Source: a virus. Taken from it: a DNA stretch of 64,000 nt. The position numbers and the translations under genes were made by a program. Position 1 is the first letter of the stretch, and each line of letters opens with the position of its first letter. The notes beneath the pieces are model-generated. The model did not search any database and had not been told where the DNA came from. It was given only the letters and a program-made list of their open reading frames with translations. This document shows, piece after piece, positions 7,540-16,915 of the stretch. The stretch is from the IMG/VR virus record IMGVR_UViG_3300005096_000137, positions 1-64,000 of that record. One strand, 5' to 3'.

Positions 7540-10500
7540 TGGCTGAGGAAGTAAAACAGATAATTGGTATAGATGTATCCGGAGCTATAGCTGCGGTTAC
7601 TGCGCTAGAAAAGAAGCTGGCTGGGTTTGGAACTAAGCTGTCTTTGCTGTCGAAGAAGATGAAGTCCTTCAACAATGCTGCTAACAAGGCATTCAAGTTT
7701 GGAAATGCCGGGAAGGATATCGATAAAGTCAAACGGTCTGTGGACGCACTGGGTCGCAGTGCATCCCAATTGAAGGCACTAAAAGGCTTTAAGGACATCT
7801 TCAAGGGTATAGCTCCAACAGGGGGAGGTCCCGCAGAATCTCTCAAGCAGATACCGGAGGTTACAGCTAAGGCAACGACAGCACTTGGTAAACTTAGCCA
7901 GGCGGCAAAGAGGTTTGGAACAACCAGTGCCTCCAGCTTTGGGAAAGCCACATCCACTGTACAGAGTATGGGCAAAGCGACCATTGCGGCCCTCAAGCCC
8001 ATGACGATTGGGTTCCAGACTCTTGGGCGCATTATTTCAACACAATTGATCATTCGAGGTATCTCCGCGATTGGGCAAGCGTTCTCGTCGGCCGTTGGTG
8101 GAGCCATCGAGTTCCAGCTCCAGATGTCTGAAATCCAGTCTATCTCACAGGGTGCGTTTAGTGGCTTTGAAAAAGCGGCAAGTGACGTCCGAGGGATATC
8201 AGATGCCTTTAATACACCGTTGGGTGAAGCCGGAGAAGGTCTGTACCAGATTATCTCGAACCAAATCAAAGGTGCAGCAAACCAGGTTGATGTCCTCAAG
8301 CAGTCGGCCATTCTTGCAAAGGTTGGTGTCGCGGAACTGGGCTCCACTGTGGAACTAGTCACTGGTACCATCAATGCGTTTCAATTGGCCCACTCGGATG
8401 CTGCCCGAGTCTCAGCCGTCTTCTTTGAGACGGTTCGACTTGGTAAGACTCGTATCTCTGAATTGAACCAAAGCTTTGGTCAAGTGGCTACGCTTGCCAG
8501 TGAAGCTGGGGTGAGGTTCGAGGAACTTGCGGGTGCCTTCGCCACAGTGACCGTGAATGGTATTAGTACAGCCCAAGCTCAGACACAGCTCAAGGGGGTT
8601 ATCAATGCACTCCTGAAGCCTACCAAAGAGATGACTGAGGCCTTGAACAAAGCTGGCTTTGCCAGTGGTCAGGCAGCTCTCAAGGGTATTGGATTTGCTG
8701 GGGTTATGAGGCTGTTGCAGGATGCAACTGGTGGAAGTGCTGCGAAACTGGCTAAGTTAATCCCACGTGTACGTGGTTTAGCCGCTGGTATGATCCTAGG
8801 ACGGAATGAAACAAAGCAACTGACCGAAGCCATTGCTGCCATGGATGCAGCGGCTAGTGACTTAGCTGCACAGAAGTTTGAATTACGTTTGGAGACCAAC
8901 GCAGAACAGGTACAGACCCTACTAAATAAACTCAAGAACACCATGGTTGTGGATGTTGGGCAAGCTATTCTCAAGGTTATTGCACAGTTCCTTGAGTGGA
9001 CCCAGGTGGGTGAGGGGTTAAACAATATCCTCAAAAGCCTGGCGGACGCCATGCCGATCATTGCAGTTGCTATTGGGAGTATTGGGATTGCCGCAGGACT
9101 TGCTCTGCTGACACTTGTCCCATTTGGGGCCATACTTGGAGGTATCGTAGCCCTGCTTGCGTCCCCGGCGATTGCGTTGGCTGCGGGTATTGCGGCCGTC
9201 GGGGCCGCAGGTGCAGTGGCGGTGATAGGTATGAATGTGGCGGAGAACCACGCGAAGGGAAGCTTTGGGCGGGTTGTCGCCGCTGCTGAAGCGGCTGCGG
9301 CCAAAGAAGTCGCAGCAGAACGTAAGCTCCGGGCACAAATAATTGGTATTCGTGAGAAACGCTCCCGGGAAACCCAGACGATTGTCGCTAAAGCGATTGC
9401 CGAAGAGCGGGCCGCAATATCTGAATTAACAGTGGCCTATGCAGTGGAAAACGATAAGCGCCTTAAAGATATCCAGACAACCATGAGTGGTATTGGTAAG
9501 CTCAATGCGGATTTGCTGGACAACTTGAAATCAGAACGGGAAGGTGCTACTGAAGCAGCCATCTCAGGTGAAAAGAAGGTTGGGACATTGCAAGCCCAAT
9601 TGGCTGATAATCAGTTCAACTTTGCTAATAAGCAGAAATCTGCAAGAACCCAAGCACTTAACGCAGAAAAGCGGGCTGCTGATTTGGGACAGCAAGCTGC
9701 TACTGCTTTGGCATCTGCTAGGACGGACGAACAGCGACAAGCAGCCAATGCTTTGGCACAACGAGCTGCGGGGTTCCAACAGCAAGCGGCTGCGGCTGCG
9801 GGTCAGACAAAGGACCTAGGACTCATTAACCGAATCCAACAGTCTGGTGTTCAATTGCAGCAACAGGCCATCAGTGCGACTCAACAGCAAGTTGCTCTTC
9901 AAAAGAAGATTGCGGCTGACATCGCAAAGGTAGAGAAGGTTGAACAAGCCAGGGTTGCAAAGCTACAAGCAGGGATACGTAAAGTTACTGAAATAGCAGA
10001 TAAGCTCAAGTTCGGAGAACCCGGCGACCGGAAGAAGTTGATCAAGGATTTACAGAAAGCCACAGCCGAAGTTCGGAAACTCTCGAAACCTGCCTCAGGT
10101 AGTAAGACTCTTGGTGAAACGCTGGCTCTGGAGAAGTTTATATCTGACTCGAAGAACTTTGAACAGTCCCAAAAGCAGAAGGGGATCAGTATCTCAGGGA
10201 CTATTAACGCATCTGATTTCGTGAAGATGGAAGAGGAATTTGTAAAAGCCCTCACGGCTGGGTACGACCGAGCTGTTGCTGCGTTCCAAGCCGCAGGGTT
10301 TACCATTGATGTCAAACTGGATGCTGAGAACTTAAAGCTCATCCAGGGTGGGGGTGCTGAGGCCATTGGAGCATTGGACAACTTGGCAGATGACGTCACC
10401 ACACAGGCTGAGGCAGGGCGGACACAACTCCAAGCGGCTGAGTTACAGAAGAGGAACAGCGAGGACTTCTCGGCAACTCTGAAGGGTTTGAAGGAGGGGC

Positions 10501-11405
10501 AAGCTAGCCCTATCAATGATACTAGAGATGTCCTAGGCGTCGTAGCATCATCTGTAAAGGGTCTCGCGGGTACATTCATAGATTCCATCAGTGAGGTTGC
10601 TGAATTTACTGGTCTCAAGGATGAGACCGAGAAAATAGGGTCTGGTCAAGGCCGGGTGAATGCTGAACTCGTTACTCAGGGAGCCATAGATCTCGTTCAA
10701 ACGATGAGCGATATTAACGATATTGGCCCGCCGAGCGCCGAGGCATTAGCGAAGATCGTCACAGGGTTAAACTCCCTAATAGATCTTCGTAACGAGACCG
10801 TAACGAAAGCGACGTTTGGGGGAGGAAACTTGAATGCTATCCCACAAGCGGGGGCAGATGATGCGTTACAAAAGGCTATTGACGCGCTTGAGAAACTACG
10901 TGGCGGGGAAGCTACTGAGCTGATTGACCCAAATGCCCCAGCTAAAGCCGCAGCAGTTAACCAGGCACTCACCCCTATCCCTGGGACCCTGTCGGCAGCG
11001 ACTACCCAGGCAAGTGCCTTGAGAAGAGAAATCGAAGGAGCAGTTGCTGCCGCTAACAAACTCACCCTTGGTGGTGGAGGTGCAGCAGCCAATGCAGCCA
11101 TAGGTCGTTTCTTTCCTAAGTACCTAGCTGGCGGTGGATTTGCCGCCCGAGGCTCTGACAAAATTCCGGCAATGCTTTCTCCTGGTGAATTTGTTATCAA
11201 CTCCAGGAGCACCAAGAAATTCTACTCCCAACTTCAATCAATGAATGCGGGTCAGCAACCAATCTACCGTCAGGAAGGCGGACCTGTCACCAACGTTGGT
11301 GACATCAATGTATCTGTTGGAAGTGGTAAGGATGCCACCCTCACAGGTCGTACTATCGCACGGACCCTTCGTCGGGAACTGCGACGAGGATCCTCTTCAC
11401 TCTAA
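7539..11405 (+). CDS. Tail tape measure protein
   Basis: 1288 residues, which by the usual rule (about 1.5 angstrom per residue) fits a long tail. Residues about 190-470 form the phage tail tape-measure core (TP901-type), with VELVTGTINAFQLAHSDA and AGVRFEELAGAFATV. Residues about 503-570 are strongly hydrophobic and could enter the host membrane. Residues 580-800 are a long Ala/Gln/Lys coiled coil. The end carries the usual PAMLSPGEFVINSRSTK motif and an Arg-rich tail. Several long antisense frames here are only shadows of its Ala-rich code. Confidence 0.95.
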   Translation: MAEEVKQIIGIDVSGAIAAVTALEKKLAGFGTKLSLLSKKMKSFNNAANKAFKFGNAGKDIDKVKRSVDALGRSASQLKALKGFKDIFKGIAPTGGGPAESLKQIPEVTAKATTALGKLSQAAKRFGTTSASSFGKATSTVQSMGKATIAALKPMTIGFQTLGRIISTQLIIRGISAIGQAFSSAVGGAIEFQLQMSEIQSISQGAFSGFEKAASDVRGISDAFNTPLGEAGEGLYQIISNQIKGAANQVDVLKQSAILAKVGVAELGSTVELVTGTINAFQLAHSDAARVSAVFFETVRLGKTRISELNQSFGQVATLASEAGVRFEELAGAFATVTVNGISTAQAQTQLKGVINALLKPTKEMTEALNKAGFASGQAALKGIGFAGVMRLLQDATGGSAAKLAKLIPRVRGLAAGMILGRNETKQLTEAIAAMDAAASDLAAQKFELRLETNAEQVQTLLNKLKNTMVVDVGQAILKVIAQFLEWTQVGEGLNNILKSLADAMPIIAVAIGSIGIAAGLALLTLVPFGAILGGIVALLASPAIALAAGIAAVGAAGAVAVIGMNVAENHAKGSFGRVVAAAEAAAAKEVAAERKLRAQIIGIREKRSRETQTIVAKAIAEERAAISELTVAYAVENDKRLKDIQTTMSGIGKLNADLLDNLKSEREGATEAAISGEKKVGTLQAQLADNQFNFANKQKSARTQALNAEKRAADLGQQAATALASARTDEQRQAANALAQRAAGFQQQAAAAAGQTKDLGLINRIQQSGVQLQQQAISATQQQVALQKKIAADIAKVEKVEQARVAKLQAGIRKVTEIADKLKFGEPGDRKKLIKDLQKATAEVRKLSKPASGSKTLGETLALEKFISDSKNFEQSQKQKGISISGTINASDFVKMEEEFVKALTAGYDRAVAAFQAAGFTIDVKLDAENLKLIQGGGAEAIGALDNLADDVTTQAEAGRTQLQAAELQKRNSEDFSATLKGLKEGQASPINDTRDVLGVVASSVKGLAGTFIDSISEVAEFTGLKDETEKIGSGQGRVNAELVTQGAIDLVQTMSDINDIGPPSAEALAKIVTGLNSLIDLRNETVTKATFGGGNLNAIPQAGADDALQKAIDALEKLRGGEATELIDPNAPAKAAAVNQALTPIPGTLSAATTQASALRREIEGAVAAANKLTLGGGGAAANAAIGRFFPKYLAGGGFAARGSDKIPAMLSPGEFVINSRSTKKFYSQLQSMNAGQQPIYRQEGGPVTNVGDINVSVGSGKDATLTGRTIARTLRRELRRGSSSL

Positions 11406-11418
11406 CTGAAAGTTAAAC

Positions 11419-12054
11419 ATGAGTGCTTCAAAACTAAATGCACGTAGTAGTGCATCTGCACAGTTGGTCCGTGCTGGCAATCGAGTCCAAGCCACGAACC
11501 TCAACCCTACTGAGCCCTCCAAGACGTCCCTCTCAGGTCGATACATTGTGCAACACTGGCGAGCTGGTCGCCGTCACAATGAATACCACTTCAACAACGG
11601 TATTGTTGATGAAGGTAAGAACAAGCTGTTGAACGTCATGTTTGATGGTGCGACTCAAATCTCGACTTGGTATCTTGGTCTCATTGACAACAGTGGCTTC
11701 ACGGCCTTGGCTGCTGGTGACACGTATGATGACATCGACCAGGCTGGCAACGGCTGGGACGAGTTCAAGAACTACACGGATGGTAACAACGCTGACAACA
11801 CGACGACTCGACCCGAGTGGGGACCTGATGCGGCGTCTGCTCAGTCAATTACCAACAGTGTGGTAAGTGTTTATAACATCACTGGCTCCGGAACCGTCAA
11901 AGGCGTCTTCGCAGCGGGTGGTGGTGCTGCCCCGAATATCAAGGGTGACCATGCAGCAGACGCTACCCTGTGGGCAACCGCTCTGTTTACGAGTGGAGAT
12001 GTCACGGTTCAGAATGGCGATCAATTGAAGGTCACCTATACCGTCAGTGCCTAA
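11419..12054 (+). CDS. Virion protein, conserved phage family
   Basis: 211 residues starting with a Ser/Ala-rich, probably flexible N-terminus. The middle (NNGIVDEGKNKLLNVMF, STWYLGLID) and end (ATLWATALFTSGDV, then NGDQLKVTYTVSA) belong to a beta-rich family that I recall from many tailed phages, often near tail or decoration genes. It may be a tail or capsid surface protein. It follows the tape measure closely. Confidence 0.7.
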   Translation: MSASKLNARSSASAQLVRAGNRVQATNLNPTEPSKTSLSGRYIVQHWRAGRRHNEYHFNNGIVDEGKNKLLNVMFDGATQISTWYLGLIDNSGFTALAAGDTYDDIDQAGNGWDEFKNYTDGNNADNTTTRPEWGPDAASAQSITNSVVSVYNITGSGTVKGVFAAGGGAAPNIKGDHAADATLWATALFTSGDVTVQNGDQLKVTYTVSA

Positions 12055-12376
12055 CCTTTTGGTGTCCGCTGTATTTAACAGACACACTATTGCCCTCCTT
12101 GTTCAGCCCGCTGCTGGGCTCGGAGGCGGTAGATTGTGCCTTGGGTTTGTTGATGAACTAGTCTACCTGAAGTATAACACACGCGACTGGGGGGTTGTCA
12201 AGCAGACAACCTGTGTAAGACCTTTTCCTAGGTACGCTTTTGTACCGTTACGTCACCCCAGTAACAAGTAACCCACCCGAACAGGTGCGAGCGTAATCTC
12301 CCGCACCGGGGACCAGGTTGGCTAGGGACGGCCGCCTGCTCTCTTTTCTTACCCTGAACCCCACCCTGGAGTCCCA
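12055..12376 (+). other. Gene-free stretch with two stable hairpins
   Basis: About 320 bases between the virion protein and the first of five paralogues. A nested hairpin (CCTCC 12094-12098 with GGAGG 12122-12126, inner AGCCC/GGGCT) and a second (GGTGCG 12284-12289 with CGCACC 12302-12307) are seen. Neither has a clear T-run. A GTG-started frame of about 70 codons crosses the region but has no ribosome site and no recognisable content. It may hold a promoter or a regulatory RNA. Confidence 0.5.
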
Positions 12377-13294
12377 ATGGTACGTCGCGAACGACTGGCG
12401 AATAACGCCGAAACAGTACTCGCCTCAGCGGTGGTACCCGCAGATGGCACCATCACGGTCGCCAACCCTACCAACTTCCCCACCGAAGGAGACTTCAGGA
12501 TTGCCATCGATAACGAACTGATGCTGGTGACATCAGTCAGTGGGAGCACTTTCACAGTGACCCGAGCTATCGAAGGTACGACAGCCTCTAATCACACCGA
12601 ATCAACCCCTCTCGCCGCCATCCTAACCAAAGAAGGAATGCAACGCCTCATTAGTGAGAGTGTTGATCCATTTGCCTTCTCCCGCAACCCTTATCGCATC
12701 CAAGACACCAACGGAAACCTTCTTACCGCATCAGATTTCACAGCCCTCACAGGCTCCAACACTACAGTGGTTGATAATTCTGATGGTTCGATTTCTGTTC
12801 GATTCCTAGCCCCGTCCGCAACCGAACGACTCCCCCGGTTTGTCCGCACGGCCCCCAGCACACCCTACACCATCACGATGGCAACCAAGCTGACAGCAAT
12901 TTCGGCTGGTACCGTTAGTGGTCCAGTGTTTGGACCTATCTTCCGTGACAGTGTCAATGACGAAACCCTACTGTTCCGTTTACGACCATTTGCTGACCTT
13001 AGTGATAGGCTCTCCGTGAATCATCTGGCTGCGGAGGTCTTCCAAGCCACGTTATTCACACGCCTAAGAGCAGAGCCGTCTCCGAGTGCAACCATCTGGT
13101 GGCAAATCGAGGATGATGGGACTAATCTCTTCTGGAGAATCTCTGCAAATGGTGTGGACTGGGTTGAGGTCCACACAGAGGGTCGCACTGCGACCATGAC
13201 GGGCGCCCCGGACCAAGTTGGCTTTGCAATCGACAATGCGAATGTGACACTGTATGATGCTATTGGAACTCTTATGGCGTATGATGGTGAATAA
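12377..13294 (+). CDS. Tandem appendage paralogue B1
   Basis: 305 residues, first of five tandem relatives. The N-terminal module of about 90 residues has the form FPTEGDFRI, then MLVTSV and a TVTR-x-x-EGTTA-x-x-H motif, which is frequent in phage fibre proteins. The C-terminal 200 residues are beta-rich (RTAPSTPYTITMA, then WWQIEDDGTNL and GAPDQVGFAI) and look like a carbohydrate- or surface-binding domain. ATG follows a CTGGAG site. It is probably part of a tail fibre or side appendage. Confidence 0.7.
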   Translation: MVRRERLANNAETVLASAVVPADGTITVANPTNFPTEGDFRIAIDNELMLVTSVSGSTFTVTRAIEGTTASNHTESTPLAAILTKEGMQRLISESVDPFAFSRNPYRIQDTNGNLLTASDFTALTGSNTTVVDNSDGSISVRFLAPSATERLPRFVRTAPSTPYTITMATKLTAISAGTVSGPVFGPIFRDSVNDETLLFRLRPFADLSDRLSVNHLAAEVFQATLFTRLRAEPSPSATIWWQIEDDGTNLFWRISANGVDWVEVHTEGRTATMTGAPDQVGFAIDNANVTLYDAIGTLMAYDGE

Positions 13295-14193
13295 TGGTTA
13301 CACAAGAACGGTTTGTTAACAACGCCCAAACCACCCTGACGTCCAAGTCCCTCTCAGCGGATGCAACGATCACCGTCATCAACGCAGTGGACTTCCCCAC
13401 TGAGGGTAACTTCCGTGTCATGGTTGACACTGAGATTATGCTGGTGACAGCCGTCAGCACGAACATCTTCACCGTCACAAGAGGGGTGGATGGGACAGCA
13501 GCCTTCGACCATGTGGCAGGTTCACAGGTAATGGCAATTGTCACACGAGATAGCCTATCAAGGATGATTGCTGAGCACACACAAGTCCTTGAAGTACCTC
13601 CATTCCGACTCGCTGATTCGAGTGGTAATGTACTGACATCCGCTGACTTCACGACACACAATGCGGGCACACTCACAGTTACGGATGACCTGTCTGGACC
13701 TATTACACTGGGTCAAACGGGAGTTGGTTCCACTACCCTGGCTAAGATTCTGCGAACAGCCCCGACAGCTCCTTACACAATTGTTGGTGCCTACACACTC
13801 AACGTGATGTCAGCCGGTGCCTCCCCGGGTGGGACCTATGGACCCTTCTTCCGTAGGTCGTCCGCAGATGAAATCCTCTTATGGAGGCATGCCCCTTGTG
13901 ATGTTCTGGCTCAGAGGTGGCGTGTAAGTCACTATTTAGGCGATGTGTTTCAAAGTGGTATCACAAACCTCTCCAGGTTTGAACCAAGCCCGTCTGGAGT
14001 TGTGTGGTTCAAGTTGGTGGATGATAACACCAACCTGGAAATGTGGCTCTCAAATGATGGTATCAACTGGACACTAATGTACCAGGCAGGTCGGTTGGTT
14101 ACACTCGGAAGTGCCCCGGATCAGATAGGCATCTCAATCAACAACATCAGTTCAAAGTCTGGCTTCGTACATCTTTTAGCGTGGCAGGAGTAA
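13294..14193 (+). CDS. Tandem appendage paralogue B2
   Basis: 299 residues; start overlaps the B1 stop (TAATG). Same plan: FPTEGNFRV and MLVTAV with a VTRGVDGTAA motif, then RTAPTAPYTIVGA, FKLVDDNTNLEMW and SAPDQIGISI. The N-terminal module is close to B1 while the C-terminal half has drifted, as expected if the distal part meets different surfaces. Confidence 0.7.
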   Translation: MVTQERFVNNAQTTLTSKSLSADATITVINAVDFPTEGNFRVMVDTEIMLVTAVSTNIFTVTRGVDGTAAFDHVAGSQVMAIVTRDSLSRMIAEHTQVLEVPPFRLADSSGNVLTSADFTTHNAGTLTVTDDLSGPITLGQTGVGSTTLAKILRTAPTAPYTIVGAYTLNVMSAGASPGGTYGPFFRRSSADEILLWRHAPCDVLAQRWRVSHYLGDVFQSGITNLSRFEPSPSGVVWFKLVDDNTNLEMWLSNDGINWTLMYQAGRLVTLGSAPDQIGISINNISSKSGFVHLLAWQE

Positions 14194-14197
14194 ACCA

Positions 14198-15088
14198 ATG
14201 GCACGAGAACGACTTGAGAATGGATCAGTTTCAAACCTGAACGGGACAATCAATGACACCACGACCACTGTCGCGGTGGGTGACGCTGGGGTGTTCTCCT
14301 CGGTGCCTCAGTTCCGTATCATCATTGATTCAGAGATTATGCTGGTCACGGCTATCGCGGGTAACAACTTCACAGTGACCCGAGGAGCCGAAGGCACCAC
14401 AGCCTCAGCACATACTAATGGTGCTGTGGTTGCTCAGATTATCACCCGCGAAGGACTGCAACGGTATCACCGAGACTGGTCGCCTGCGTTCGATGATTCG
14501 GCGAGGTCACCCTTCCAACTCCTTGATCAGAGTAACAACACTCTGGAGGTCGCCAACTTCACCTGGCAGAACCAGGATGGCGCCACCGCCGTGGACATGA
14601 ATAGTGGTGGGATCATCCTCACGGACCCAACCAAAGCAACCGATGGTCTGTCATCTCTGATCAGAACAGCTCCGTCTGCCCCATACACCATAACTGCTGC
14701 ATTCATCCCCATGTGGAAGAACTTAAACACCCCAAGCTTTGGTGTGGTTGTGAGGGAATCCGGCACTGGTAAGTTATCGAACATGTCCTGGAGTAAAGGC
14801 TCAAACCTGGTTGCGAGTAACTATACAAATGACACCACCTTCTCAGCGGACATCAAAGCCTCCGAGGAATGGAGTTCCCCAAGTGGACCTGTCTGGCTTA
14901 GGATCGAGGATGATAATACCGATCTCAATTTCTCGATGTCAATGGACGGGATTCACTTTATCCAATTTGCAACCCAAGGTCGCACGTCTTTTATGGCTGG
15001 AGGGCCAGACCAGGTCGGTGTGGTCATCAACAACCTGAACTCGGGTATTGACGCTAAAGTCACCTTACTCGCTTACCTTGAGGAATAA
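14198..15088 (+). CDS. Tandem appendage paralogue B3
   Basis: 296 residues. It keeps MLVTAIAGNNFTVTRGAEGT in the N-terminal module, FTWQNQDGATAVD in the middle, a RESGTGKL segment and the WLRIEDDNTDLNF and GGPDQVGVVI motifs near the end. The middle and C-terminal parts are closer to B4 and B5 than to B1 and B2. Confidence 0.7.
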   Translation: MARERLENGSVSNLNGTINDTTTTVAVGDAGVFSSVPQFRIIIDSEIMLVTAIAGNNFTVTRGAEGTTASAHTNGAVVAQIITREGLQRYHRDWSPAFDDSARSPFQLLDQSNNTLEVANFTWQNQDGATAVDMNSGGIILTDPTKATDGLSSLIRTAPSAPYTITAAFIPMWKNLNTPSFGVVVRESGTGKLSNMSWSKGSNLVASNYTNDTTFSADIKASEEWSSPSGPVWLRIEDDNTDLNFSMSMDGIHFIQFATQGRTSFMAGGPDQVGVVINNLNSGIDAKVTLLAYLEE

Positions 15089-15090
15089 TC

Positions 15091-15981
15091 ATGGCTCGAA
15101 GAGAAACATTCGTCAACGCCGCGATTACCGAACTGGCATCCAGCCTGACTGATGTTGCCACAACGGCTACTGTCGTTGATGGAAGCACCTTCCCCTTGAC
15201 TGGGGATTACCGGATTGTCATTGGCGAAGAGCTGCTCATGGTCACTTCCCGAACAGGGGATGTGCTGACCGTCGAGCGGGGGCTGGAGAGTACAACGGCT
15301 GTTGCCCACAATGCGGGTGACCAAGTCAATGCTATCCTCACGAGGGGTGCCATTGAAGACTATACCAAACAAAACACATGGCATGGGAACTCATCCCCTC
15401 CCCTGCAAAACTACATTCTGGCAACGGGCGCCCCCGCAATTGCGTCAGACTTCACTTGGGTTAATCAAGGAACTGCGTCCGCCACTGATCGTGGAGGGCG
15501 CGTTGTTTTGCAGACCCCACCAGATGCCGGCGACCAGATTCGAGGGCTGTTTCAGGCAGCCCCCTCAGCCCCTTATGAAATTATCCTTGCGTGCCATGGA
15601 TCTGGTGAGTCATCCGGGAATGGGCAGATCGGACTGGCATTCCGGGAGTCAGGGACCGGGAAGATTATGACTCTCGCCAACTTCCTGACCAATGATATCG
15701 AAGTCGCCAAGTACACCAGCCCGACTGCATTCAGTGCATTGCTTGGAACAAAGAAGCCCTGGGATGTGGGGCAGTCTGTGACCTGGCTCAAGATTGCAGA
15801 TGACAACACAAACCTGAAGTTCTATGTTGGTCCCAATGGGCAGGATTGGATTGAAGTTGGTTCCGAAGGTCGCACAGTCTTTATGGCTGGGGGTCCTAAT
15901 GAAGTTGGTTTCCACACCAACCCTGATGGCTCCAACACATATGACATCCTAATGGAAATCTTCCACTTCGGAAGTGTGTAA
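15091..15981 (+). CDS. Tandem appendage paralogue B4
   Basis: 296 residues. It has LTGDYRIVIGEELLMVTS, a VERGLESTTAVAH motif, DFTWVNQGTASATDRGG, FRESGTGKIM, then WLKIADDNTNLKFYVGPNGQDW and GGPNEVGFH. The FYVGPNG loop is shared with B5 but not with B1-B3. It is separated from B3 by two bases. Confidence 0.7.
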   Translation: MARRETFVNAAITELASSLTDVATTATVVDGSTFPLTGDYRIVIGEELLMVTSRTGDVLTVERGLESTTAVAHNAGDQVNAILTRGAIEDYTKQNTWHGNSSPPLQNYILATGAPAIASDFTWVNQGTASATDRGGRVVLQTPPDAGDQIRGLFQAAPSAPYEIILACHGSGESSGNGQIGLAFRESGTGKIMTLANFLTNDIEVAKYTSPTAFSALLGTKKPWDVGQSVTWLKIADDNTNLKFYVGPNGQDWIEVGSEGRTVFMAGGPNEVGFHTNPDGSNTYDILMEIFHFGSV

Positions 15982-15995
15982 CAAGGAGAAGTCTA

Positions 15996-16913
15996 GTGGG
16001 TAACGCAGTTTCACAAATAATCAACAATGCCATCACAACATTGGCATCCGTAATGGACAACAGCCAGACCACGGTTGTTGTTGCTACTGCTGCCCCCTTC
16101 CCACTTGAGGGGGACTTCTACATTCTGATTGGAACGGAATCAATGCTGGTGACAGCCGTAGCCGGCACCTCGCTCACGGTCGCTCGCGCGGTTGGGGGGA
16201 CATCCGCTGCTGAGCACGGGGCTGGAGCCCTGGTGAAGGCTGTCACCAGCAAAGAATCACTTGGGGACTTCTTCCGGGCACAATGGATCCGGAATGAACA
16301 GATGTCCATTACAAAACCTGTAACTCAAATCCGAGCCACTGTCTCGGATTTCACTTGGGTAAACCAAGGTGCTGCAACAGCAACAGATAGAGAAGGGAAG
16401 ATTGTCCTGAAGGTGCCCTCGGATGGTGCTGGAGACCAGTTGCGTGGGATGGTGATACTGTCTCCAACTGCTCCTTACAACGTCGTACAGGCAATTTCCT
16501 TGCACGCCGAGACAGGTGGTGCAGGCACGGGGATGACACCCTTCCCTCAAGGGGTGTTGATGTTCCGGGAGTCTGGGACCAGTAAGCTATTTACACTGGG
16601 AGTGTTACCCCGCTCGGATGGCCACACCGTCCAAGTCAAGACAATGACCAATGAGACGACTGAATTGGCCAGTAAGGTTCACATACCGTGGCAGTTCGGG
16701 AAGGGTCCAATCTGGCTCAAGATTGAAGACACCAACACAGACCTGAAGTTCTATGTTGGTCCCAACGGGATTGACTGGATTCAGATTTACAGCGAAGGGC
16801 GTACAACCCATATGGCTGGAGGACCCGATCAGGTTGGATTTGGATTCAATCAGAATGGGGTGAACAATAATGAGGCTTTTATAGAGCTTCTTCAATTTGG
16901 ACTGGGGGCATAA
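15996..16913 (+). CDS. Tandem appendage paralogue B5
   Basis: 305 residues from a GTG start, supported by AAGGAG 8 bases upstream. It keeps MLVTAVAGTSLTVARAVGGT, DFTWVNQGAATATDREG, FRESGTSKLF and WLKIEDTNTDLKFYVGPNG. It closes the five-gene series, directly before the lectin-fold genes, so the eight genes probably build one host-binding apparatus. Confidence 0.7.
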   Translation: MGNAVSQIINNAITTLASVMDNSQTTVVVATAAPFPLEGDFYILIGTESMLVTAVAGTSLTVARAVGGTSAAEHGAGALVKAVTSKESLGDFFRAQWIRNEQMSITKPVTQIRATVSDFTWVNQGAATATDREGKIVLKVPSDGAGDQLRGMVILSPTAPYNVVQAISLHAETGGAGTGMTPFPQGVLMFRESGTSKLFTLGVLPRSDGHTVQVKTMTNETTELASKVHIPWQFGKGPIWLKIEDTNTDLKFYVGPNGIDWIQIYSEGRTTHMAGGPDQVGFGFNQNGVNNNEAFIELLQFGLGA

Positions 16914-16915
16914 CT

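Noticed and set aside
7505-11215. Several antisense frames of 100-290 codons across the tape measure gene
   Set aside because: They are Ala/Ser/Pro-rich shadows of the biased code of the tape measure, without ribosome sites or family-like content.
12047-12271. 74-codon GTG-started frame after the virion protein
   Set aside because: No ribosome site, Pro/Gly/Cys composition from hairpin sequence, and no resemblance to any family.
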